From assembly GCA_001548435.1 (NCBI GenBank), contig AP017308.1:1311030-1375029 (forward strand): a DNA stretch of 64,000 nt. The letters run 5' to 3'. Source of the DNA: Leptolyngbya sp. NIES-3755. GTDB lineage: Bacteria; Cyanobacteriota; Cyanobacteriia; Leptolyngbyales; Leptolyngbyaceae. The notes beneath the pieces are model-generated. The model was not told the DNA's origin. It ran no database searches and saw only the letters and a program-made list of their open reading frames with translations. Positions 7,801-14,509 of this stretch are shown here, in pieces. Numbering within the stretch: position 1 is the first letter of the stretch; the number at the start of each line of letters is the position of its first letter. A program made the translations under genes and the position numbers.

Positions 7801-8967
7801 CAAGCTTCAGAAGAAGTTGATTCTATTGGCGAATCGCTTTCAACGATCAAAACATCGGATCTAGTACCGCTTCAAACAAAGCAAATTAATAGCTCTGAGT
7901 CCGTTCAAGGAGATCAAGGTATTTCACTTGAAACGGAAGCAACTCAACGATTAAATGATTCTGGTCTACCTTTATTCTCCCAAAGTGAAATCAAGGAAGC
8001 CCTCACTCCCACTGAAATTCCTGTTCAGAGTTCATTTTCTGATATATCCAGCAATCCTTTACAAGCTAAGACAATTGAAACCGATTCAGTAGAAAATCTA
8101 GAGTCGATCGATACTTCCAAGTCTCAGGCAACAATTCAGCGATCGACTGATACTTTGCAATTTGCTGAGACTATACCCACAAACAAAGAAATAACTTCGA
8201 TCGATGTCCAACCCATCCAACAGTCATCAGATCCAGAACCAACTGTTGCCCAACTTTTCGCAAAAGGTAATTTACCTCAACTCCCTTTAAGTCTTCAGCC
8301 TCGCATTCAAAAGCCATTGGGCATTGTTCAACCCTTGATTGCTGAGACGAATCAACCAGGAATTGAACCCACTGTTGCCCAGCCTAAATTAATGGAATCA
8401 ACTGATGATTTCACCTGGCTCGATTCGGATCTCGATCAAATTGACAATACTCCCGACTCTTGGGACAGTATCGAAGAACTTTTAGGAGAATCAGAGCCAC
8501 CGCAGACGGATTGGGATTTTGATCAAACTATCCCTTCATCAAGTTCACCGACGATTCAGAGAACGATCGATCCGCAATTTGAGAACAATGAGCCAGTTAG
8601 TGTCAGAGTTCCAGAAGTCCAGCCGATGCAATTTGCGATCGACTACGCCGAATTTAGCGATCGCGACTATAGTGATACAAGCTCCAGTGATGCTCCCATT
8701 CAAGCTAAAAACTATGAATTCATTTCTAAAAACTCAGTCAACCCAGAAACACTTGGCAAAGTTCCTGGAGAGATAAACTATGCAGACAATGTACTCTCTG
8801 CCGTAGTGGATGAAGCTCTAGATAAAACATTGCCGAAAGAAGAAACGATTAATGATGCCAACAATCTGGAAGTTCTAGCTCGTGAGATTTATGGACTATT
8901 GAGGCAACGACTAGAAATTGAGCGAGAACGACATGGAACACACTACTCTGGTCGTTTGCCCTGGTAA
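4813..8967 (+). CDS. Giant low-complexity injection-system protein with repeated IQ-type motifs
   Basis: The product is 1384 residues, rich in S, E, Q, I, T and D, poor in aromatics, and probably disordered for most of its length. A short hydrophobic motif recurs roughly every 30-60 residues, about 30 times, as P-[IV]-Q-[QRA]-[SKF] (PIQQS, PVQRS, TIQRS, SIQQK, PIQAS). A unit of about 48 residues is tandemly duplicated around residues 568-660. Both ends carry PLGI/PLGM elements (residues 22-50 and near 1170). The last 33 residues are a conserved helix and tail that ends GRLPW. No catalytic domain is visible. The length suggests a tape-measure or scaffold role, but it lacks the usual long hydrophobic helices, so I leave the function open. 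Base composition matches the neighbours. Confidence 0.75.
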   Translation: MAEFPDSSDARDLSEEQLEQEPLGIKRPLGIPLLQPKFITPLGAKPLGMLKSNPFDGIAHYQSINQQFQNFPIQQSESIDSAELVDENFSIVEPEVAQTNILANEVVQSQSEEQILEASEIESSIVQSEPQASLQSNEVFSIQQKADSSESSNEQIEDTALSDNFAIQNKPQEDFGESQIEPIQQFVGTENNTIEPPDLVQTNQLQVIEPIQQLVELDSDAIEPHLPQIDRFENTSQASSPPVQQAVESPNLLEFENSTEPTQVDSIQQKVDSSQSEALRNKIVQSAAAETITESFSVDTFTSHDNIQASNQTIGQFSEFASSNLSQSEPAALSLESNTIQQKTDPIQQSLEATDFEEPIAPLPENIIQKKANSDHSQVWSGDTELSSTEHIELSQPSIEQFSQPDISIDVPAIQPAVTLPIEPGLSTSVAETNPPNVASDESIKANEAPTLSKIETLPVQRSTTAKPTLGQSLRQSFQSLTQRFQQSFFNKPDQNREAIAPTPDSTTSDSEPIQQFAQPDTDGNLDEIESQADQIIEQSLELSSLDSHTSSEFVDVQSLESGFTPESPVQAFGIEEQLLEQSPINSQIDIESVNPQASEGESISELPVQAFSTEQLLEQSSIDSQVDELIDAQSSESIAISETPIQASSKIPNIETIISENDALDTNEALQEAIYSETATESPVQRSVEPTISESLISESIGVQTQENGSTNGALNESSVADREITPNSAVIQQFEKANHDATGNFQDSKAPQSISTIASQTSIQPQSSFTETPIQQSSAHRTDAQVEQFDSTDLRSEVSTIQTNTIEPLIQRSTISEQVLGSASEEIDNNSMTVEGNPETAIQDSVPDLTIESPIAQFKVEADSGGNDYTIVDRDISEIANESKLLDDENSQALPEATIQRSIPNSPVQLDINEAIEPSPESLSGLSSFQTPIQASSEGDIKQTEHLQSDTDSVLDVVSNQSVFPIQQTKNPLSIEQRPTEVISNSPQSSAILEQASEEVDSIGESLSTIKTSDLVPLQTKQINSSESVQGDQGISLETEATQRLNDSGLPLFSQSEIKEALTPTEIPVQSSFSDISSNPLQAKTIETDSVENLESIDTSKSQATIQRSTDTLQFAETIPTNKEITSIDVQPIQQSSDPEPTVAQLFAKGNLPQLPLSLQPRIQKPLGIVQPLIAETNQPGIEPTVAQPKLMESTDDFTWLDSDLDQIDNTPDSWDSIEELLGESEPPQTDWDFDQTIPSSSSPTIQRTIDPQFENNEPVSVRVPEVQPMQFAIDYAEFSDRDYSDTSSSDAPIQAKNYEFISKNSVNPETLGKVPGEINYADNVLSAVVDEALDKTLPKEETINDANNLEVLAREIYGLLRQRLEIERERHGTHYSGRLPW

Positions 8968-8994
8968 TAAACTTTGAAATTTTGGAGCTAATCC

Positions 8995-9600
8995 ATGCCA
9001 CTTTTTCGACCTGTTTTCTTTCCCCCCAATCCTGTTTGGAATCGAACTTGGAATCCATCGCCTCAACCTAAGCAGCAACCCTCTGGGAGATTGCAGAAAG
9101 CGAGATTGTTGCTCTCTCCGAATGAAGCCGCGAGACTTGGGGTTCGAGGTGCAGCATCGGGCAACGCGGGATCGATCGTGTTTCAATACAATCCAACTGA
9201 ACTGAAGTTCGATCACAGTCTCGAAACGAAAGCCGAAGGTCGTACCTATACAGGTTTGCGTAAAACCAGTTTTGCTGGACCGAATCCGACAAAGCTGACG
9301 ATTAGTAACATCACGTTTGACACCTTTGAGCAAGGAATTAGTGTAAAGACGCGCTACATTGATCCATTGCTCAAATCGATGAGACTGAGTTCTGGAATCC
9401 CTACTGGATACATGATGAGAACTCCTGTTAGACGACCCCCTATCTATACGTTCTGCTGGGGTCAAAATCGTTATCTACGCTGCTTTGTGAAACAGATTGA
9501 CTATAAATATACTTTGTTTCTTCCAAATGGCACTCCGGTGAGAGCAGTCGCAAATTTGTCTTTGGAAGAAGCAACGCAATTTGTGAAAGCGAAAAAGTAA
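8995..9600 (+). CDS. Contractile injection system tube initiator / baseplate hub protein (Afp7/LysM-type)
   Basis: The product is 201 residues. After a proline-rich start, residues 50-100 show the family pattern IVFQYNPTELKFDHS...GRTYTGLRKTSFAGPNP...LTISNITFDTFEQGISV. This is followed by PPIYTFCWGQNRYLRCFVKQIDYKYTLF and LPNGTPVRAVANLSLEEA. This is the protein that links the inner tube to the spike in tail-like systems, often annotated as CIS tube protein. I see no C-terminal LysM repeat, so this is a short version. It sits 27 bases after the giant protein and 18 bases before the spike gene, as expected for a hub module. Confidence 0.85.
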   Translation: MPLFRPVFFPPNPVWNRTWNPSPQPKQQPSGRLQKARLLLSPNEAARLGVRGAASGNAGSIVFQYNPTELKFDHSLETKAEGRTYTGLRKTSFAGPNPTKLTISNITFDTFEQGISVKTRYIDPLLKSMRLSSGIPTGYMMRTPVRRPPIYTFCWGQNRYLRCFVKQIDYKYTLFLPNGTPVRAVANLSLEEATQFVKAKK

Positions 9601-9618
9601 CTTTATTTGTAAGCGACT

Positions 9619-11910
9619 ATGGCGAATCTTGTTGCAAGCCTTCGACTCGAACTGGGTGGAGTGCCTGCGCCGAACAATTTGATCGAAGATATTTTGCAAG
9701 TCTCTGTTGAGGAAAGTTTGCATCTTCCAGCGATGTTCACGTTGGTGATTAGCAATCCTTACGCCCCCGGAAATGCAGGCGATCAACCTTGGCAACATGA
9801 GTCTTTATTTCAGTTTGGGCAAACGGTTCGGATTGGATTTGGTGAAAGTGCTGTAGAGCTAGTCGATCGAGAAAATTCAAACTATGTGATCGAAGGGGAA
9901 ATTACTGCGATCGAAGCTCATTTTACGGCTGATAGTCGCGCTCCGATCGTGGTTCGTGGCTATGATTGTTCACATCGCTTGCATCGGGGAAGACATAATC
10001 GATCGTTCCAGAACATGACCGATAGTGATATGGTTCGCAAGATTGCTCATGAGGTGGGAATTCCTTGCGGCTCGATCGAAACCACACCAGGTCCACATGG
10101 CTATAACGATATCAATGGGGTAAATGGCTATGTGTTCCAGGAGAATCAAACCAACATGGAATTTCTGCGAGAGCGGGCTTCACGAGTTGGATTTGAGTTC
10201 TTTGTCGCAGATGGTAAATTACACTTCCGTAAGCCTGCTGCGAACAATACTTTGAATTTGCGCTGGTTGCAGGACATTACCAGTTTTCGGGCGCGGTTGA
10301 GCAGTGCAGAACAAGTAAGTTCCGTTGAAGTTCGGGGCTGGGATTATAGTCAGAAACAATCGATCGTTGCAGTTCGCCATAAAGAGCAGGTTGTAACAAC
10401 GACAAAACAAGGAAATGGCACACAAACCAGTCAGGCTTTTAATGGTAAGCCGAATGCTCCTAGCATGATTGTGATTGATCAACCTGTGTTCACACCACAA
10501 GAAGCTGAGATGATGGCTCAGGCGTTGGTAGATGAACTGGGAGGAGAATTTATCTATGCGGATGCAAGAGCGATCGGGAATCCTAAAATTCGCCCTGGAA
10601 GATTGATCGAACTGAATGAGATGGGCAAGTATAGCGGTCGGTACTATGTGACTGAGACGCGCCATCTCTATAGCAATGGAACTTACACAACAGAGTTTAA
10701 TGTTCGCGGATTGCGGGGTGGTGATTTATTAAGTACGCTGAACTCACAACAACGACTGCAACCTGGACAAACTCACTTAATTGGAATTGTGACAGACAAT
10801 CGTGATCCGAAAGGCTGGGGACGGATCAGAGTGATGTTTCCGACGCTTTCTGAGCAGCATAATAGCTATTGGGCGCGGATGGTACAGGTTGGAGCAGGAG
10901 CCGATCGAGGTTTTGATTGTTTACCAGAGATTGGCGATGAAGTGCTCGTTGCATTTGAACATGGGGACATTCATCGACCTTATATTTTGGGCGGAGTTTG
11001 GAACGGAAAAGATAAAACACCCGAAGCGATCGAGGATTCGATCAATGCTCAAGGCAATGCAACTGGAGCCGTTCGACTTCGCACATTCAAAACACGAGTC
11101 GGACATCAACTGCAATTTTCAGAAGAAGATCCGCTACAAAGTTCTAATGCTCAAACTGCGATCGCAGGAACAGAACTTTTCGGTAATGGTTTAATGCGAT
11201 CGCTCAAAGGAATCCATCTCAAAACTGCCAACAATCATGAGATTGATCTGTGTGATCAAGATCGGTCAAACTTGAATGGTGTGCGACTAAAAACAGCACA
11301 AAACCAGAAATTAAGTTTGTCTGATTCTCCGCAAAATCCAGGAATTGCACTGCATAGTTCGATTGGTCAAAGTATTAGCTTAATCGATCGTGCTTTAACA
11401 GTTTCAACCTTACCTCAAATCAATTTAAACACAGGGGGTCATGTCGTTATTAATGCGGGAGCAAATTCGATTTCACCGACTGGTTTATCAACAGCAAAAC
11501 AGTTTCTTTCATTAGGAGCGCAAGCGAAAACACCTGGTGCATTGAATACATTTATGAGTTTGTTGCCTGGGAAAATTGCGAATTCGAGCAGCACGATCGA
11601 GCTTTCTGCGGGGTATGTGAATCAGTTCTCGATTGGAGGAGTGACGATCGCGGCTGGACAACTTTCGACCGCGAGAATTTTACCTGAACAAACTTATTTC
11701 AATAGTCCCGGTATTACGATTAGTGCCTCTCCCTCTGCTGGAGCGCTGGACGTACCCACACCTGGAATGCTCAATCTAGAGGCGACGACAACGATTCGGA
11801 TTAATGCTACGACTTCGGTTGTAATTACTGCCCCATCGATTACGTTGAATGGAGCCGTCAACATTGTCGGATCGCTATTGGTGAACGGTAGACCGCCCAG
11901 ATTTGCTTAA
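9619..11910 (+). CDS. VgrG/Afp8-like spike protein
   Basis: The product is 763 residues, the trimeric spike that caps the tube and pierces the target. Residues 1-370 resemble the gp27-like hub (FVADGKLHFRKP, SSVEVRGWDY, PGRLIELNEMGKYSGRYYVTETRH). Residues 375-470 are the gpV/gp5 OB-fold (IGIVTDNRDPKGWGRIRVMF, WARMVQVGAGADRGF, EIGDEVLVAFEHGD, RPYILGGVWNG). The remainder is rich in T, S, I and N and repetitive like a beta-helical needle; it ends LLVNGRPPRFA, a typical finish for such spikes. No enzymatic or toxin domain follows the needle. It is the last injection-system gene visible; neither a PAAR tip nor baseplate wedge genes follow. Confidence 0.92.
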   Translation: MANLVASLRLELGGVPAPNNLIEDILQVSVEESLHLPAMFTLVISNPYAPGNAGDQPWQHESLFQFGQTVRIGFGESAVELVDRENSNYVIEGEITAIEAHFTADSRAPIVVRGYDCSHRLHRGRHNRSFQNMTDSDMVRKIAHEVGIPCGSIETTPGPHGYNDINGVNGYVFQENQTNMEFLRERASRVGFEFFVADGKLHFRKPAANNTLNLRWLQDITSFRARLSSAEQVSSVEVRGWDYSQKQSIVAVRHKEQVVTTTKQGNGTQTSQAFNGKPNAPSMIVIDQPVFTPQEAEMMAQALVDELGGEFIYADARAIGNPKIRPGRLIELNEMGKYSGRYYVTETRHLYSNGTYTTEFNVRGLRGGDLLSTLNSQQRLQPGQTHLIGIVTDNRDPKGWGRIRVMFPTLSEQHNSYWARMVQVGAGADRGFDCLPEIGDEVLVAFEHGDIHRPYILGGVWNGKDKTPEAIEDSINAQGNATGAVRLRTFKTRVGHQLQFSEEDPLQSSNAQTAIAGTELFGNGLMRSLKGIHLKTANNHEIDLCDQDRSNLNGVRLKTAQNQKLSLSDSPQNPGIALHSSIGQSISLIDRALTVSTLPQINLNTGGHVVINAGANSISPTGLSTAKQFLSLGAQAKTPGALNTFMSLLPGKIANSSSTIELSAGYVNQFSIGGVTIAAGQLSTARILPEQTYFNSPGITISASPSAGALDVPTPGMLNLEATTTIRINATTSVVITAPSITLNGAVNIVGSLLVNGRPPRFA

Positions 11911-11998
11911 ATTTTCTGTGAAGTGGAAGGATACGGAAGAAATTCGATCGCAAACTCTCTATACTCAGGGAAAACTCCATTGACAAAGAGGATTTGCT

Positions 11999-12319
11999 GT
12001 GAAATTTTCGGACGATCGAGCAATTTTAGAAGCTCATTTCGCGACGCTTCACCTTGCTTCTAACGCTTCACTTTCAGAAGTCAAAGCCGCTTATCGTCAA
12101 TTGGCAAGACGATTTCACCCAGATTTAAACCCAAATTATGCAGATGCGACCGAGCGATTTAAGTCGATTAATGTTGCTTACGAAGCGATTAGCCAGTATT
12201 TGAACGATCGGATTCAAGAACCGCCCAAAAAATATGTAGAATGCGATCGCGTTCCGGTTGAGTCGAACGAGATTTATAACAGTTTCGTCGATGCTTTTAT
12301 GGGCAATACTCGACGTTAA
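11999..12319 (+). CDS. Small J-domain (DnaJ-like) protein
   Basis: The product is 106 residues. The J-domain spans residues 10-70, with HPD at 40-42 (RRFHPDLNP) preceded by EVKAAYRQLARR and followed by FKSINVAYEAIS. J-domains stimulate the ATPase of DnaK/Hsp70 and deliver clients. The last 30 residues are not recognisable. The start is GTG with AGAGGA eight bases upstream. It lies 88 bases behind the spike gene on the same strand, with no clear terminator between, so it may be co-transcribed with the injection-system operon. A link to sheath or spike folding is only a guess. Confidence 0.85.
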   Translation: MKFSDDRAILEAHFATLHLASNASLSEVKAAYRQLARRFHPDLNPNYADATERFKSINVAYEAISQYLNDRIQEPPKKYVECDRVPVESNEIYNSFVDAFMGNTRR

Positions 12320-12402
12320 AACTACTGTGTGAAGAATTACTTAAATTCAGCGGGTATTACTTGAAGCTATAGGACAAAGGAAGAAGTCTTTGTCTAATCA
12401 TT

Positions 12403-13032
12403 ATGCTTCAGCGTCGGCATTTTCTTCAGGCAGCAACATCCGCTCTGGTAACTTTGGGAATTGGACAGTTTGAGATCCAACAGCATGGAGCGAACTATGC
12501 AAAAGCGATCGCACAATCGACTCCACGCAAAAGGGCACTGCTAATCGGCATCAATGAATATCCTGGCGATAGTGGTATCCAAGGCGAATGGAGCCGATTA
12601 CAAGGCGCAGTCACCGATACAATGCTGCAAAAAGAACTATTAACTCATCGATTTGGATTTGGTGAGATTAGAACCTTAGTGGATGATCAAGCGAAGCGAT
12701 CGAGAATCTTAGAAGAAATCGAAGACTTGGTACGATGGGCAAAACCGGGTGATGTGGTAGTCATTCACTATTCTGGACATGGATCAACCGTGGTCGATCC
12801 TCACCAAATTTGCAAAGACGGTGTGAATGGGACGATCGTGCCGATTGATTCAGAGTTCAAAGTTCAAGGGGGACAAGTTCAAGACATCACATCAGGAACC
12901 CTCTTTTTGCTGATGTCTGCGATCAAAACTGAGAATCTGACCGTTGTGCTTGATAGTTGTTACTCCGGGGCAGGAGTACGAGGAAATTTAGTATTTCGAT
13001 CGCGTCCGGGGCAAGTAGAATTCCGAGACTAA
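12403..13032 (+). CDS. Orthocaspase, N-terminal p20 fragment (Tat signal; ends at in-frame stop)
   Basis: The product is 209 residues of a peptidase C14 (metacaspase-like) protein. Residues 1-37 look like a twin-arginine signal (QRRHFLQAATSALVTLGIG), so the enzyme would be exported. The catalytic pair is present: His126 in HYSGHGS and Cys186 in LDSCYSGAG, with the usual RALLIGINEY start of the fold. A TAA at 13030-13032 ends the frame 23 residues after the cysteine. The same frame reopens at once and continues with the rest of the family protein (13039-14508). I read this as a nonsense mutation, or possibly a sequencing error, in a 701-codon gene. The fragment lacks the p10-like region and may be inactive. 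Confidence 0.8.
   Translation: MLQRRHFLQAATSALVTLGIGQFEIQQHGANYAKAIAQSTPRKRALLIGINEYPGDSGIQGEWSRLQGAVTDTMLQKELLTHRFGFGEIRTLVDDQAKRSRILEEIEDLVRWAKPGDVVVIHYSGHGSTVVDPHQICKDGVNGTIVPIDSEFKVQGGQVQDITSGTLFLLMSAIKTENLTVVLDSCYSGAGVRGNLVFRSRPGQVEFRD
13030..13032 (+). other. In-frame TAA interrupting the orthocaspase gene
   Basis: The codons GAC TAA GGC lie in the same frame as both halves of the protein. One base change (for example to CAA, AAA or GAA) would restore a continuous product. No frameshift or insertion is needed to explain the split. Confidence 0.8.
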
Positions 13033-13038
13033 GGCGGA

Positions 13039-14508
13039 TTGGTACGTCTAGAAGCGAGTCAGGAGGAAATCAACTATCAGAAGCAGTGGTTAGCAAAACT
13101 TGGAATGACCGAGACAGAGTGGATCGATCGACGACGAAAGGGAATTGCGGAAGGAATCACATTGCTGGCAACCAAGCGGAGTCAAAAAGCAGCAGATTTA
13201 ACGTTCGCAGGAGATGTTCATGCGGGAGCTTTTACGTATTCACTGACCCGACAGCTTTGGGATATGACAGAAGCTCCGACTGTTACTACCGTAATGAGTG
13301 CCACAACTGCAAAGACAGAACAATTGCTGAAGACAATTACGAATTCTAGAACGCAGACTCCAGGCTGGGAGAAGCAGGCGGGCGGTCAGTGTGAGCAAGA
13401 ATTGATTTACTTTACGAAACCGACAGCGATTCCTGCAACTGCGATCGTACAACAGGTGGCTGATAATCAAGTACGAGTGCTTTTGATGAATGAACCCCAA
13501 AGTATCGAAGCTTTTGGAAAAGGAGCGACATTAACGATCGGGAACAATCAAGGCACGATCGAGATTGAATCACGGCAGCAATTGATTGCAACTGGAATAG
13601 TAAAGGCAGGTAAGGTTACGCCCGGAACACCGTTGCAGGAAAATACTCGCACGATTCCGAAAGAGACTAGCTTGAAGATTGGAATTGATGCTTCTTTGAA
13701 ATCAGAAAGCGCGATCGTAAAACAGGAATTAAGTCAACTCCCGCGCATTGAAGCCGTTGAACTGCTCACAAGCGAAGTGCATTACATTTTAGGTCGCATG
13801 ACTCCGAAATATCAGCAACAAGGACGCTCAACATTGCCTCCGATAAATAGTATTGGATTGTTCTCATCTGGCTTAGAAATTGTTCCAGAATCATTTTCGA
13901 CAGCGGATGAAACGATAGAAGCTGCGATCGACAGACTGAGATCAAAACTCCGATCGTTGTTAGCAGCGCGAATTCTCAAACTGATGCTCAATGCGGATGC
14001 TTCTAAGCTAAAAGTTAGTGCAGAGATTCAATCCGAAGGAGCCGTGTTAGTCGGTCAGGCGTTTACAATTCGCGGTGAGCAATCTCGCAAACGAACTGTG
14101 CCACAACTCAAAATCGGACAAGGCTTTCGAGTCGTGGTGCAGAATCAAGAAGTGAGAGATTTGTATGTTGCAATCATTTTGACCAGTCCAGAAGGCAATC
14201 TTTATGTTGCTTCCCCACAAACGGATGATGCTGCCGCAGGTTTACTAAAAGCACGAGAACAGATGCAGCTAGAAGTTAAGCGAATTCTTCCACCTGTGGG
14301 AGCGGGAGAAGCTTTAATGATTGCAAGTACATCGCCGTTGAAATCAGCAGTCCGAACCTTGAGATCGATCGCTTCCGAAGATCGCAATTCAGCCGATGAT
14401 TTGCTCGATGGATTAATGCTCGATCGTGGTGCTACGACTTCTGGAATCAGTCAGGTGAAAACCAGTGATATTGCTGCTTTATCGATGACGTTTGATATTG
14501 TTGAATAA
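13039..14508 (+). CDS. Orthocaspase, C-terminal fragment with DUF4384-like domain
   Basis: This is the downstream part of the split caspase gene, 489 codons from a TTG at 13039. Residues 10-100 contain the region that normally follows the catalytic cysteine (QKQWLAKLGM, RRRKGIAEGITLLATKRSQKAAD, HAGAFTYSLTRQLWDM), equivalent to p10. Residues around 330-450 resemble the DUF4384 sensor-like domain common in cyanobacterial exported caspases (GQAFTIRGEQSRK, FRVVVQNQEVRDLYVAIILTSPEGNLYVA). It has no signal peptide of its own and no strong ribosome site. If expressed separately it would stay in the cytoplasm, away from the exported p20 part, so it is probably part of a pseudogene. Confidence 0.72.
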   Translation: MVRLEASQEEINYQKQWLAKLGMTETEWIDRRRKGIAEGITLLATKRSQKAADLTFAGDVHAGAFTYSLTRQLWDMTEAPTVTTVMSATTAKTEQLLKTITNSRTQTPGWEKQAGGQCEQELIYFTKPTAIPATAIVQQVADNQVRVLLMNEPQSIEAFGKGATLTIGNNQGTIEIESRQQLIATGIVKAGKVTPGTPLQENTRTIPKETSLKIGIDASLKSESAIVKQELSQLPRIEAVELLTSEVHYILGRMTPKYQQQGRSTLPPINSIGLFSSGLEIVPESFSTADETIEAAIDRLRSKLRSLLAARILKLMLNADASKLKVSAEIQSEGAVLVGQAFTIRGEQSRKRTVPQLKIGQGFRVVVQNQEVRDLYVAIILTSPEGNLYVASPQTDDAAAGLLKAREQMQLEVKRILPPVGAGEALMIASTSPLKSAVRTLRSIASEDRNSADDLLDGLMLDRGATTSGISQVKTSDIAALSMTFDIVE

Positions 14509-14509
14509 A

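Noticed and set aside
8911-9465. Minus-strand ORF of 184 codons opposite the tube initiator gene
   Set aside because: Composition is basic and Ser/Arg-rich as expected of an antisense shadow; the plus strand encodes a clear family protein.
9619-11910. Type VI secretion VgrG with effector extension
   Set aside because: The neighbours are sheath, gp19-type tubes and an Afp7-like hub, not T6SS TssB/C/Hcp/ClpV genes, and no enzymatic domain follows the needle.
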